Origin: Novosphingobium capsulatum NBRC 12533
GTDB lineage: Bacteria; Pseudomonadota; Alphaproteobacteria; Sphingomonadales; Sphingomonadaceae
DNA length: 64,000 bases
Assembly: GCF_001598375.1 (NCBI RefSeq)
Contig: NZ_BCYV01000020.1
Location: 1 to 64,000 of the forward strand
Direction: 5' to 3'
The stretch's first letter is position 1. The number at the start of each line of letters is the position of its first letter. The position numbers and the translations under genes are program-made. The notes beneath the pieces were generated by a model. The model saw only the letters and a list, made by a program, of their open reading frames with translations, was not told the DNA's origin and did no database searches. Positions 25,201-33,715 of this stretch are shown here, in pieces.

Positions 25201-25521
25201 TCAGAAGAAGTCGATCTTGTCGGCGATGATCTCGCAGCCGTACCGGGTGACTCCGTCGCGATCCTCCCAACTCGAATAGTGCAGCCGGCCGGTGATGGCG
25301 ACGACATCGCCCTTCTTGCGCGAGGCGCCGGCCTTGCCGAGGCCGTTGAAGCAGGTGACCTTGTGGAACTCTGTCTCTTTGGCGGTGTAGCCGGTGGCGT
25401 CGTCGACATAGGTCTTGCCGTCCCTGAGCTTCACGCGATCGGTCGCGACAATGAGGGTGGTGACGGCGCCGCGGGTCTCGGGGTCCTTGGCGACGCGGCC
25501 GGCGAGATTGACGTTGTTCAT
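25201..25521 (-). CDS. ssb: single-stranded DNA-binding protein
   Basis: A 106-residue OB-fold protein: MNNVNLAGRVAKDPETRG, the ATDRVKLRDGK and TEFHKVTCFNGLGKAG strands, then KKGDVVAITGRLHYSSW, all SSB hallmarks. It is shorter than chromosomal SSB and lacks the acidic C-terminal tail with DDDIPF, ending instead in EIIADKIDFF. Plasmid SSBs made early in the recipient coat incoming single strands and dampen SOS. ATG 25521 follows ACGAGGAGC. Confidence 0.9.
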   Translation of the reverse strand: MNNVNLAGRVAKDPETRGAVTTLIVATDRVKLRDGKTYVDDATGYTAKETEFHKVTCFNGLGKAGASRKKGDVVAITGRLHYSSWEDRDGVTRYGCEIIADKIDFF

Positions 25522-25920
25522 GGTAGTGCTCCTCGTTGGGTCCAGCGGCCTTCCCGCCGGTGACACCGAAGAGCGGCGTGCGGAGAGGGTCCGCACCGTA
25601 GCGTCAGCGGAGGGGAACCCCTGGAGGGAGTTGGCGCGGGCAGCCGCGAAGCGGCAACACGGGCGACCGGATGGGGTTGCGGGACGTCTTCGTCTCGCCG
25701 CAGGTGTCAGGAACAGGCGAAGGAAGGCTGCTGGCCGCGGCGGGGCTCTACCCGATGGACGATCGCGCGGCGCGCTGCTCTTGACCCCGGCGCCGGCGGC
25801 GGAGCGCCCTCAGGAGTTCGTGCTCAGCAATCGGTCACGGGCAAGCCCGTTCGGCGAGGCCCGCTAGACGCAGCGATCGGGATTGAGGGCAGAGCCTCGT
25901 ATTGCTCGGCCTCGGCGGCC
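25522..25920. other. non-coding region upstream of ssb
   Basis: This 399-base gap shows no convincing gene. It holds hairpins GTGCGGA/TCCGCAC (25578-25596) and AGGGG/CCCCT just after it, preceded by GTGACACCGAAGAGCGGC, which resembles the start of structured repeat A. The position directly upstream of ssb suggests a promoter. Confidence 0.5.
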
Positions 25921-26112
25921 TCAGGCGCGAAATGGCAGACGGAGTTTCGCGCGGCGGGACCTTTCGCGCGCGGTATCATGCTCATCAGCCCATCGGTCGG
26001 CGGCGATCTCTTCGTCCGTAGGTCGCGCGCCCGCGAGATCGGCCCGCTGCTTGTCGCTCAAGGTCTCGGCCGTGCTCACCGCCCGATTGCCGTGCCGCTG
26101 GTTCGTTCCCAT
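25921..26112 (-). CDS. small hypothetical protein
   Basis: A 63-residue charged protein (DKQRADLAGARPTDEEIAAD, then RERSRRAKLRLPFRA). No family recognised. ATG start preceded by AGTGAGAAC. Same strand as the toxin-antitoxin genes upstream. Confidence 0.5.
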   Translation of the reverse strand: MGTNQRHGNRAVSTAETLSDKQRADLAGARPTDEEIAADRWADEHDTARERSRRAKLRLPFRA

Positions 26113-26177
26113 GTGTTCTCACTCCGAAGTCGCGATGATCCGCGCCGCGTGGCAAATGCGGGCGCGGCCGATACTGG

Positions 26178-26615
26178 TCAGGAGGTACGCTTGACCTGCG
26201 TGACCTTGCCGGCGTCGTAGGCGGCGAGCCAGCGGGTGCGGATGGTTTCGTAGAAGGCGGTTGGAAGCTGACCGTATGCAACCTCGCCCAATGGATCGCC
26301 GGGCACCGTCCGAAGATCGGGCCCGGGCCATTGAAAATAGTTGAGCTCCGTGAGGACGACCCACGAGCGATCATCATCGAGCCCGAGACGAACCTTCGTC
26401 GCGTGCGGAATTTCAACGGCAAGGCTCGTGTCGGACGGCGGCGTATGGGTCACTGGCAGGATGGTGACCATCTTGGCGCCTGCCTTATTTGTCGTCGCGA
26501 GCAGCACGGCGCAGGGACGGTCTTTGCTGCCTTCTTCGTGACCTGCCTTTGCTTCATGGCTCCAGAGATACGAGTAGCGAATTACGAGGCCGGGAACTGG
26601 ATCGGGAATTTGCAC
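26178..26615 (-). CDS. PemK/MazF-like toxin
   Basis: The 145-residue protein has the MazF/PemK fold signature: PVPGLVIRYSYLWSHEA, KDRPCAVLLATTN, KMVTILPVTHTPP and VRLGLDDDRSWVVLTELN. Enzymes of this type are sequence-specific endoribonucleases. The start lies 3 bases after the stop of a Phd/YefM antitoxin, forming an operon. Such pairs stabilise plasmids by killing or arresting plasmid-free cells. Confidence 0.82.
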   Translation of the reverse strand: MQIPDPVPGLVIRYSYLWSHEAKAGHEEGSKDRPCAVLLATTNKAGAKMVTILPVTHTPPSDTSLAVEIPHATKVRLGLDDDRSWVVLTELNYFQWPGPDLRTVPGDPLGEVAYGQLPTAFYETIRTRWLAAYDAGKVTQVKRTS

Positions 26616-26618
26616 TCG

Positions 26619-26879
26619 TCAGGACTCGACCTCGTGATCGAAGGCAGCGGCTTCTGCCGGCGCTCGCGCCGCTCGAACCCCCTCCACGATTTCCTCCGGC
26701 ACGTCAGTCAACGTGAAGACCTCGCGATCGCGCCGCTTGAGCCGCTGATATTCGGCGGCCGACATCAACACGAGGCTATCGTGGCCATGATGCGTGATGG
26801 TAAGGGGCGCAACCAGCGCCTGGCGGCTGATGCGGCCGAAGGCCTTTGACGCCTCAACGGAACTGACAGTCTGGGGCAT
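26619..26879 (-). CDS. Phd/YefM-type antitoxin
   Basis: The 86-residue protein has the Phd/YefM pattern: VSSVEASKAFGRISRQALVA, PLTITHHGHDSLVLMSAAEYQRLK, then an acidic tail (VPEEIVEGV, DHEVES). It should bind and neutralise the downstream toxin and repress the operon promoter. A palindrome-like TCCGGAAA...TTTCCGGA (26895-26921) directly upstream of its ATG is the probable operator. Confidence 0.85.
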   Translation of the reverse strand: MPQTVSSVEASKAFGRISRQALVAPLTITHHGHDSLVLMSAAEYQRLKRRDREVFTLTDVPEEIVEGVRAARAPAEAAAFDHEVES

Positions 26880-26894
26880 GGTGATTCTCCTGTC

Positions 26895-26921
26895 CGGAAA
26901 GTACGGAGTTTCCGGATAAAT
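26895..26921 (-). promoter_or_regulatory. probable operator of the toxin-antitoxin operon
   Basis: The arms TCCGGAAA (26894-26901) and TTTCCGGA (26910-26917) are exact reverse complements just upstream of the antitoxin start at 26879, the usual place for autoregulation. Confidence 0.55.
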
Positions 26922-27069
26922 TTCAAGTCCTCTCTGTCGCGCGCGCGAGGACGATAGCTGAGGACACGGTCACAGGGAAACGAAGGCAGGGCCCGCTTGC
27001 CGTGAGGCAAACGAGCCCTGCGGGGTTGCCGCGCGCCGGAGGGACGCGCGCGGCAGGGAGAGAGGATCG

Positions 27070-27582
27070 TCAGTCGGCCATCTCGGGCGTGCGGCGACGG
27101 CGGCCATTGCCCTGCGCGGGCTCGCCGCCGAACGCGCCCTCGGCCGAGGATTCACCCAGGCCATCCGTACCGGCGAGGCCGTTCGGCTTGGCCGGCTCGT
27201 CCGCACCGGGCAGCGGCGGCAGGCTGTCGTCGGCCGGGGCGGTGTCGGTCGGCGCATCGCGGCGGCGGTTGGGACGCGACCAGACGATGTTGTACGAGCC
27301 GTCGTCCTGACGGAACGCCGAGATGTAGAGCGGCTTGTCGAGGCTGGGATCCTCGATCTTGCCGTTGAGGAACATTTCGCCGGTCGCATTGGACGCCAGC
27401 TCGAACAGTGAGCCGACCTGGACCCACTGGCGTGCCGCCGAGAGCGCGAGGATCTCGAACTTGGGCGCACGCGGATTGGCGGAATGGACGGTGCGAAGGG
27501 CGATGACGATCGCGACCGTGAGCGTCGAGATTTTGCCGGTGTAGGTGCCGCTGGCGTTCTGGGTGATGGTGCCGATGTTCAT
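27070..27582 (-). CDS. DUF736 domain-containing protein
   Basis: A 170-residue protein whose first 110 residues match DUF736: MNIGTITQNASGTYTGKIST, APKFEILAL, WVQVGSLFELAS and DKPLYISAFRQDDGSYNIVW. The C-terminal third is a Pro/Ala/Gly-rich acidic tail ending RRRR. DUF736 proteins are abundant on alphaproteobacterial plasmids and integrative elements; the role is unknown. ATG 27582 follows AGGAGACTTCCC. Confidence 0.85.
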   Translation of the reverse strand: MNIGTITQNASGTYTGKISTLTVAIVIALRTVHSANPRAPKFEILALSAARQWVQVGSLFELASNATGEMFLNGKIEDPSLDKPLYISAFRQDDGSYNIVWSRPNRRRDAPTDTAPADDSLPPLPGADEPAKPNGLAGTDGLGESSAEGAFGGEPAQGNGRRRRTPEMAD

Positions 27583-27745
27583 GGGAAGTCTCCTGAGAAA
27601 GTGCGCTCGAACCCCTTGTCCGAACACCTTCTCTCACCCGCTCCTCTCCTCGGCCGTTCGGCCGAGTAAGGCGCGCCAGCGCCGCTCCGACGCGCCACTT
27701 CGGCGCCGTCGGGTACTTCAGGGCCTCGCAATCACGCGATGCGTG

Positions 27746-28066
27746 TCAAGTCTGGGGAGCGCTTGCCGATGGCCGCCACAGGGCAATGACATCCTGCATC
27801 TCTTCGGCGAAACCGAGACCGTCGATATAGACGGCGCCGCGGTCGTTCTGGCCGAGAAAGCCGATCACGCTCGTGATGTCGTTTGCCACGTCGATGTCGA
27901 GGCCGAACATGTCGGCGATCTCGAAATGACCAAGCTCCGGGCCATTCCACCAGGCCATCAGAAAGTTCGCGACGCGGCGCGCCTGCCCGGTGTCGCCCAT
28001 GGCGAGCGGGATAAGCCGTGTCAGCGCCGCACGGGCGGAATCATAATCTGTCGGTACGGACGTCAT
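27746..28066 (-). CDS. conserved plasmid hypothetical protein
   Basis: A 106-residue protein with ALTRLIPLAMGDTGQARRVA, then FLMAWWNGPELGHFEIADMF and a helix with DVANDITSVIGFLGQN. This arrangement is common near DUF736 and DUF3768 genes on plasmids, but no function is known. ATG 28066 follows GCGGAGAAAACCG. Confidence 0.65.
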   Translation of the reverse strand: MTSVPTDYDSARAALTRLIPLAMGDTGQARRVANFLMAWWNGPELGHFEIADMFGLDIDVANDITSVIGFLGQNDRGAVYIDGLGFAEEMQDVIALWRPSASAPQT

Positions 28067-28139
28067 CGGTTTTCTCCGCGCGCAGAGGGTATCGAGGCGA
28101 CACCCGGGCGCAAGCGTTTCTGCCTCGAACGGCCCGATC

Positions 28140-28469
28140 CTAATGAATCGAGCCGAACAGCCGCCGCTTGACCTCGGCCTGGTGCCGGCCATCCTTCTCG
28201 CCGATCGTCGCGGTCATGTCGGCGAGGAGCTGTTCGGCAAGCCTCGGCGGGATTTCCGCATAGGGCGTGATAACGGCGATCGCGGCCTCGGGCGTGGGAA
28301 GCTCGCCCGGTTCCGTGCCCCGCCAGATCAGCGCTTCCCCTTCATCGGGCTCATCATCGGTGCGAAAGCACACCTGAGCATAATAGGTCTGGAGCGGTCG
28401 GTCCCAGCCTACCGCCGCGCAGATGACGTCGGGATGGCCGGCCTTGGGCGGGAGAATGTGCCTGCTCAT
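28140..28469 (-). CDS. hypothetical protein
   Basis: A 109-residue protein (PPKAGHPDVICAAVGWDRPL, YYAQVCFRTDDEPDEGEALI). No family recognised. Its ATG overlaps the stop of the upstream 68-residue gene (ATGA), indicating translational coupling. Confidence 0.6.
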   Translation of the reverse strand: MSRHILPPKAGHPDVICAAVGWDRPLQTYYAQVCFRTDDEPDEGEALIWRGTEPGELPTPEAAIAVITPYAEIPPRLAEQLLADMTATIGEKDGRHQAEVKRRLFGSIH

Positions 28470-28672
28470 GCGTGTGTCCTCCGCATTCTGTGCGCGACGT
28501 GCCGCGCGGCACCTTCGGCGCTGTTGATGGCCTGACCTGCTGCCGATGCCGCGCGGCGCGCGCCCGCCCTGCGCAGCAGGTTACGGGCTTCGCGCAGGCG
28601 TTCAACGGCAATCGCAATGGCTTGTCCGTCCTCGGACGTCGCGGGTGTGATGCGGCGCAAGATTACCTCCAT
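28466..28672 (-). CDS. small basic helical protein
   Basis: A 68-residue Arg/Ala-rich helical protein (MEVILRRITPATSEDGQAIA, then VERLREARNLLRRAGARRAA). No family recognised. Overlaps the downstream gene by 4 bases. Confidence 0.5.
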   Translation of the reverse strand: MEVILRRITPATSEDGQAIAIAVERLREARNLLRRAGARRAASAAGQAINSAEGAARHVAHRMRRTHA

Positions 28673-28705
28673 TTTGGTTGGAAATTGGCGAGGCGACTGA
28701 TCGGC

Positions 28706-29056
28706 TCAATCGTCGCAGGGGAGCATGATCGTCAGGACACGGACGGTCACCGCGGCGTCGGCAGGATCTTCCGAGCCCCATTCGAGCGAGGGATCGTAAT
28801 AATCGATGCGAAAGCAGACGATGTGACCCTCGAGCTCGAACTGCCCGTAGTTGCGTTCCGGGCCGTCATCAGGCTTGAATTCGTAGCGCCGGACGGCCGC
28901 GAGTACCGCGGCCTGGGCGACGGCTTCGCTGACGATGCGGTCGCCGCCTGCCAATGTGGCGAGACAGGTCGCCGTCATCACGATCCGCGCGTTTCGATCG
29001 AGGCCGAGCCGCACGCGGTCATTGAGCTCGGCGATCCGGGATATGGTGCTGGTCAT
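28706..29056 (-). CDS. DUF3768 domain-containing protein
   Basis: A 116-residue protein with RIAELNDRVRLGLDRNARIV, MTATCLATLA, and FELEGHIVCFRIDYYDPSLE followed by GSEDPADAAVTVRVLTIMLP, the DUF3768 pattern seen on alphaproteobacterial plasmids. The start overlaps the stop of the PP-loop gene (ATGA). Function unknown; coupling to the PP-loop gene suggests shared regulation. Confidence 0.82.
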   Translation of the reverse strand: MTSTISRIAELNDRVRLGLDRNARIVMTATCLATLAGGDRIVSEAVAQAAVLAAVRRYEFKPDDGPERNYGQFELEGHIVCFRIDYYDPSLEWGSEDPADAAVTVRVLTIMLPCDD

Positions 29057-30039
29057 GCTGCCTCCATCAAGCCGGCGTTGAAACTCGCGATCCATTCTTC
29101 CATCGTCGGCCGCTCGGCGATCGGCACGATGCTGGCGGCGTCCTGGAAACGGATGAGATCGGTCGGCGCATCGCGACGGATCGCGTCGATCTCGGCCTCG
29201 GGGAGCAGCCGCTCGGCGCGGATGAAATCGGTGATCCTGCCGGGCCGGGTCCTGGTCGATCGGCGCCACAATCCCTCGACGGTGCGCAGGCGCGGTTCGG
29301 CGCGGGCCTCAATCAGGACAATCAAGCGAAGGCACCACGCCGGCAGGGCGCGTACTTCATCGGGCCGGATGGCGCCGCAGAAGAAGCAGCTCGACTTGGG
29401 CGGCACCGGGAGACCGGCGGCCTCGATCCGGGCGATGCAGCGATCGCGCGTCCAGTTCCATTCGCGCAGCGGATAGCGGCACTGGAACAGCGGATCGTCC
29501 AGCCCGGCAGCATGGGCATGACGCCGGGAATCGGAGGGCGACGTGTCGTAGCCGATCAGCCGCTCGACCTTCTGCCCATTCGCCCATGCGGCGCGAGCCG
29601 GTGCCCATTGCTTCAGGAAAGCGTCTTGCGGCGCCACCTTCCATTTGAGGCTGCAACTATGCCGTCCCAGGCTGATGCTCGGCAAAGTCGCATTGGTCAG
29701 GACATTGGCGAGGATCGAATAATAGGGCGGCCAGTGCTTGAAGCGCCTGGGCACGTAGCGGACGATCTCATAGGGAATCCCGCGCGCGTGCATCCACGCG
29801 GCGATCATCCGCTGATATTCGTAGGTCTCGGGCTTCTCCGCGCCCGGATCGGCGCTCAGCACCAGGTCTGGCGCCTCGCCGCGCGCCTCGAGTTCGATCA
29901 GCAGCGCCGTGGAATCGACACCGATCCCATAGGCCAGGACCACGGGCGGCGGGGCGGCGACCAGAATGGTATCGACCGCTCGTCTGTTGCTTGGGATGTG
30001 CATGGAGTTCTCGGCCTCGATCGCGGCCCATCGCCGCAA
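29053..30039 (-). CDS. PP-loop ATPase, PAPS reductase/DndC-like
   Basis: The 328-residue protein has a PP-loop variant PVVLAYGIGVDSTALLIELE (usual SGGxDS), an acidic LSADPGAEKPETY block and two cysteine motifs, SLGRHSCSLKWKV and PPKSSCFFCGAIRP. This matches the PAPS reductase superfamily in the branch that includes IbrA and DndC-like proteins rather than true sulfate assimilation. Such enzymes activate a substrate by adenylation, and some put sulfur into nucleic acid. It is 20 bases after the Mom-like gene and overlaps DUF3768. Start 30039 is preceded by TTGAGGG; an internal ATG at 30003 is possible. Confidence 0.78.
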   Translation of the reverse strand: MRRWAAIEAENSMHIPSNRRAVDTILVAAPPPVVLAYGIGVDSTALLIELEARGEAPDLVLSADPGAEKPETYEYQRMIAAWMHARGIPYEIVRYVPRRFKHWPPYYSILANVLTNATLPSISLGRHSCSLKWKVAPQDAFLKQWAPARAAWANGQKVERLIGYDTSPSDSRRHAHAAGLDDPLFQCRYPLREWNWTRDRCIARIEAAGLPVPPKSSCFFCGAIRPDEVRALPAWCLRLIVLIEARAEPRLRTVEGLWRRSTRTRPGRITDFIRAERLLPEAEIDAIRRDAPTDLIRFQDAASIVPIAERPTMEEWIASFNAGLMEAA

Positions 30040-30059
30040 CCCTCAAGATCCCCCTCCCC

Positions 30060-30896
30060 TCATTCTCGGCCGGCTGTGCGGTTCTCGGCCTCGATGCGAA
30101 GATCGAACTGAAAGGTGGGGTGCGCCAACGGCAGGGCCTTTGGATAGGGAAGTCGCGGCAGTGCGCGGCCGTGCCGGCGGGCTTCGCGGGTGAGCTCGAA
30201 GCAATAGGCGTAGAGACCCGGCTGCTGATGGCGCACGAGATGGCGTTCGCGTTGCAGCCGCCAAAGCCATGTCGCAGGCATCTCCCCGAACTCCGGCCTG
30301 GGCAGGCCAAGCGAAACGAGCTGATCGATGGCGCCGGCATGGCCTCGCTCGCCAAGGCGGATCTTCGAGAGCGTGCGCCCCGCGATCGTTGTGTCGCCGG
30401 CGCGCAGGACGGTTCGCGGCCTCGTAATGGCGCGGTGCGCCGCCGAGAGCGCGCAATAGACGCGGCCTATATGTCCGGCGCTTGGGTCGCTGTACGAAAC
30501 CACGGCCTCGATTCCGGGCTTCTCGCGGCGCAGATGGCGAAAGGCTCGCGCGACGAAGAAGCTCTCCCCGTTCTGGGGCACGGCGTCTGTCAGGATCAGG
30601 CGGGCGAGCACGCAGCCGCGTAGCGGATCGGCAAAGCCGGTGTGCCGCGTGATTACGGCTCCGGTGGCCGGAACGGCGAAGACGGCGACGCCTTCCAGGA
30701 CTGCCCCGGCGCCATAGAGCCCGACCGCGAGCTGCGCCGCAGGATAGGTCGGCAGATAATGATGGCGGGCAATGAAAGCGCGCGCGGCATCGTGTCCGAT
30801 GATCTCGACGGAATAGGATTTGGGATCGATGACCGTGAGATCGCGGGCCCAGAGCGCCCGGCGCTCGCGCCAGCGCTGGCTGCGGCTCGTTTCCAT
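30060..30896 (-). CDS. Mom-like GNAT-fold DNA modification protein
   Basis: The 278-residue protein reads like phage Mu Mom, a GNAT-fold enzyme that adds a methylcarbamoyl group to adenine and so blocks restriction. Visible blocks are ARAFIARHHYLPTYPAAQLA, a hydrophobic strand VLEGVAVFAVPATG, ARLILTDAVPQNGESFFVAR and SYSDPSAGHIGRVYCAL (residues 134-150), the last resembling the Mom SYADP...GHxGxxY motif. The C terminus is longer and basic. It lies directly before the PP-loop gene. The chemistry it performs is inferred from the family. Confidence 0.65.
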   Translation of the reverse strand: METSRSQRWRERRALWARDLTVIDPKSYSVEIIGHDAARAFIARHHYLPTYPAAQLAVGLYGAGAVLEGVAVFAVPATGAVITRHTGFADPLRGCVLARLILTDAVPQNGESFFVARAFRHLRREKPGIEAVVSYSDPSAGHIGRVYCALSAAHRAITRPRTVLRAGDTTIAGRTLSKIRLGERGHAGAIDQLVSLGLPRPEFGEMPATWLWRLQRERHLVRHQQPGLYAYCFELTREARRHGRALPRLPYPKALPLAHPTFQFDLRIEAENRTAGRE

Positions 30897-30914
30897 GTTT
30901 TGGATCCTCGAATG

Positions 30915-32198
30915 TTAGCGGGCGGCAAATCTCGTCGCCCCGCCGAACAGGCGGAGCGCGCGTGCCATCTCGTCGCGCAACCGGGCCTTGCTGCCGACGA
31001 TGAGCGTCGGCGCGAGGGGTTTCCCGCCGGGGTCGATGAAGCCGTGCGCGAGGGTGCCGTCCTGTTCGATCGAGACGAGATGCCCCTTGCCGGGCGCCGG
31101 CCCCTGATAGCGCGCCGTCAGCTCGCCTAGCTTCGCAGTCAGGCCCTTGGTCGCCTTGGACCAACGGATGTGGCCAGCGCCGACATTGCTCCCGGCCTCG
31201 CGGCCTCGATCCATCCAGAGTTTCGCGTGCGCCTTGACCTGCAGCGGCGTGTTGCGCGTGCGTTCGCGATTCCGACAGGTTGGCAATGCGGCCGAATGGG
31301 TATCGAGAACCCGCAGATATTCGCCGTGCAGCGCGACAAGGATATCCTCGATGTCGATGCCGGCGAGGAGCGCGCGAAGCCGGTCCTCCTGCTCGGGACT
31401 GGCAATGAGCTCGTCGGCCCGCTCCGCCGTCAGTTCCTCGGCCTCGGGCTGCGCGGTCACACCGGATATGAAGCCCTTGGTGGCGGTGAGAATGATGGCG
31501 TGACCGCCGCAGCGGCCGCCTGTCTTACGATAGCGCTCCAAAATATCGCCTCGGCCGAGCGCCGCCGCCGGATGATCGCCCAGGATGATAACCCGCCGCG
31601 ACCATGGTGTCGGTCGGGGCCGGTCGCTGGGTTTCGGCCAGTCCGAGGGTAGCGATCGCACCGCACCCCGCGACTGCATCGAGATGGGCGCTCGTTCGGC
31701 AGCGCGATTGGCCCGGCGCGCCGCGTCGAAGAGATCGTCAACGTCGCCGCCGCCGTCGGCGAACCCGCAGTCATAGGCCGGGCGTTCTGCGGCCTTGGAC
31801 GGCGAACAATGGTTCCAACCTACATGGGCCGCGTACCAGCCATCGGCATAGCGGATCGCGAGATTCCAGTCATAACCATAACGATCGCGTCCACGCAGGA
31901 TCGCCGCATCGCGCTCATCACCGCGTCCTGAGACGGCGCGCTCCTCGGTGAAGCTGAAATTGCGCGCCTGGCGCTCGGCCTCGCTATGCGCGGCAATCGC
32001 GTCGTTGACGGGCTTCATCGCCTGGACGCGCGCGCGGGTGCGCGCCATGCGATCTTCAGGTGAAGCCGTCGGCGCCAGGTCCGGAAAGTCGCGCCAGGCT
32101 TTCGCGATCGCTTCGGCATGTTCCGGTGCGCGGCCCCGGGCCAGCCAGGTGGCAGTCGAACAGGGGTCGAACTGCGGGATTTTTTCGACATGGATCAT
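30915..32198 (-). CDS. large hypothetical leading-region protein
   Basis: The 427-residue protein is unrecognised. It starts MIHVEKIPQFDPCSTATWLA; the middle has a Cys/His-containing stretch (GWNHCSPSKAAERPAYDCGF) and the C-terminal part, residues 320-400, is basic (VKAHAKLWMDRGREAGSNVG). It is 20 bases downstream of the 214-residue gene and 18 bases upstream of the Mom-like gene, within one minus-strand series. Confidence 0.65.
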   Translation of the reverse strand: MIHVEKIPQFDPCSTATWLARGRAPEHAEAIAKAWRDFPDLAPTASPEDRMARTRARVQAMKPVNDAIAAHSEAERQARNFSFTEERAVSGRGDERDAAILRGRDRYGYDWNLAIRYADGWYAAHVGWNHCSPSKAAERPAYDCGFADGGGDVDDLFDAARRANRAAERAPISMQSRGAVRSLPSDWPKPSDRPRPTPWSRRVIILGDHPAAALGRGDILERYRKTGGRCGGHAIILTATKGFISGVTAQPEAEELTAERADELIASPEQEDRLRALLAGIDIEDILVALHGEYLRVLDTHSAALPTCRNRERTRNTPLQVKAHAKLWMDRGREAGSNVGAGHIRWSKATKGLTAKLGELTARYQGPAPGKGHLVSIEQDGTLAHGFIDPGGKPLAPTLIVGSKARLRDEMARALRLFGGATRFAAR

Positions 32199-32218
32199 GT
32201 GGTCGGCCTCGGTCGAGA

Positions 32219-32863
32219 TCAGGCGAAGAGGCGCATCGGCTGTTCGACCGGCGGCGTGAGACGAAGGTCGCGCCGCAGACGGTCGGCGAAACGGTCGGGC
32301 GCCATGAGATCATTGACCGATGCCCAGTGATTGCGCGCGCCGCAGTGATCATCGCGGCCACGAACCCGGCGATAGAGGACTTCCCGGCCCGGGCCCGAAC
32401 AGCCAAGCGAGAGCTGCACCCATGCTTCCTCGCCATGGAGCGTGATTTCGCCGGAAACCGCAGGGCCGCCCTTGCTGGAGCGGATGTCATAGGTTCCGTC
32501 GCATAGGCCCAGCGCGTCGGCGAGGCGCCGCATTGCGGTGCGGCCCTCCGAATGGAAGAGCCGCTTGGCGGCCTCGTCATGGCTCACGCCCCGATAGGCG
32601 AGGTTGCGCAGGACCGGCGTTCGGCGGATTTCGGCGATCTGGTCCATGCAGGTGCGCCGAAGCTCGAGATTGGACGGACGATCTTCGCACACTGCGCTGA
32701 GGTGGCGAACGAGCAGGATCACGGCGGGATCGGTTTCGGCGTCTTTGCCGGCGTTGCGGCAATCCTTGATCGCGGCTCCGATCGCGTGGAGGGTGGTGCC
32801 GACGGTGATCAGCGCGCTGGGGTCGAGCGCCTGCTGGTGGCGCATGGCGACGTCGTAAGTCAT
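32219..32863 (-). CDS. hypothetical leading-region protein
   Basis: The 214-residue protein (MTYDVAMRHQQALDPSALIT; SHDEAAKRLFHSEGRTAMRR) is unrecognised. Central helices with conserved-looking Arg/His could bind nucleic acid. It lies directly after the ThiF gene of the PRTRC cassette, separated by a hairpin and a pyrimidine tract. Confidence 0.6.
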   Translation of the reverse strand: MTYDVAMRHQQALDPSALITVGTTLHAIGAAIKDCRNAGKDAETDPAVILLVRHLSAVCEDRPSNLELRRTCMDQIAEIRRTPVLRNLAYRGVSHDEAAKRLFHSEGRTAMRRLADALGLCDGTYDIRSSKGGPAVSGEITLHGEEAWVQLSLGCSGPGREVLYRRVRGRDDHCGARNHWASVNDLMAPDRFADRLRRDLRLTPPVEQPMRLFA

Positions 32864-32880
32864 GGGATGGCCCTCCGGTC

Positions 32881-32928
32881 TTGAGCGAAAATCCGCTCAA
32901 ACGGCCCTCTCCCCCTCCCCTTTCTCCC
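32881..32928. repeat. intergenic hairpin plus purine/pyrimidine tract
   Basis: Hairpin TTGAGCG-AAAATC-CGCTCAA (32881-32900) and pyrimidine run 32906-32928, between ThiF and the 214-residue gene. Confidence 0.5.
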
Positions 32929-32956
32929 GTGGCCGGCCTCGGGCTCGACCGAAGAT

Positions 32957-33715
32957 TCAAGCAGCGATCGGTAGCGGGATCGGCACGGCCTGCCCGGTGG
33001 CGATATTGATGAACGCGCCCGCGTGGCCGATCGATCCGCGGCCAACGAGATCGAAGAGAAGGGCCAGCGCGTGGCTCGCCACCACCCGGTTCACGAAAAG
33101 CGACTGGCGCTCGAGGGCTTCGGCCATCGAGCACGACGGCGCGTCGTCGTCAGGCAGGCTCTCGTTCGCGACCTCGGGGAAATATTCGAGGACTGTCGGG
33201 AGGATCTGGTGCCCGGCCTCGGGCTCAGCGTTCGGGCAACCGATGATATATTGCCCGTCGCCAGCGCGGTTGCCGAGATCCAGCCAATAGGCCGGCGCAT
33301 TCCTGGCCGAGGCGATGGCCGCACCGACGCTCCGGCGCGCCGATGCGGTATCGACACAAGTGATGACGATGTCGGTGCCGTCGAGCTTCGCGGCCTCGGG
33401 TGCCCGGCCATGCACCGCCGTCCAGGCCAGACCGTGGGCGAGATTGATCCGCTCGGTTAACGTCCGGGCCTTCGAGTTGCCGATGTCGCACCTGAAGAAG
33501 GGCTGCCGGCCAAGATTGGCCTCGCTGACGATATCGTCGTCGACGACGGTTACATCGAGCGAACGCGACGAAATCGCCCGCAGCGCCGTATCCAGCGAGG
33601 CGAGCCCCATCAGCATCTGCGCGCCGTTGCCGCCGCATCCCACAAGCACGATTTTGATCGCGCGGTTGCCGAGCGCCGCAGGCAGATAGTGGCGAAGGGG
33701 CGTCTCAGAGGTCAT
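32957..33715 (-). CDS. PRTRC system ThiF/E1-like protein
   Basis: The 252-residue E1-like enzyme has the Rossmann ATP-binding motif IVLVGCGGNGAQ (residues 22-33), VVDDDIVSEANLGRQPFF (58-74) and a candidate catalytic Cys195 in APSCSMAEALERQSLFVN. E1-like proteins adenylate the C terminus of ubiquitin-like proteins. The cassette also encodes a small beta-grasp protein ending in Gly and a JAMM protease. ATG 33715 overlaps the stop of protein A (ATGA). Targets are unknown. Confidence 0.9.
   Translation of the reverse strand: MTSETPLRHYLPAALGNRAIKIVLVGCGGNGAQMLMGLASLDTALRAISSRSLDVTVVDDDIVSEANLGRQPFFRCDIGNSKARTLTERINLAHGLAWTAVHGRAPEAAKLDGTDIVITCVDTASARRSVGAAIASARNAPAYWLDLGNRAGDGQYIIGCPNAEPEAGHQILPTVLEYFPEVANESLPDDDAPSCSMAEALERQSLFVNRVVASHALALLFDLVGRGSIGHAGAFINIATGQAVPIPLPIAA

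Noticed and set aside
29053..30039. PP-loop gene as cysteine biosynthesis PAPS reductase (cysH)
   Set aside because: The PP-loop is divergent, no sulfate assimilation genes are nearby and the C-terminal Cys motif fits the IbrA/DndC-like branch.
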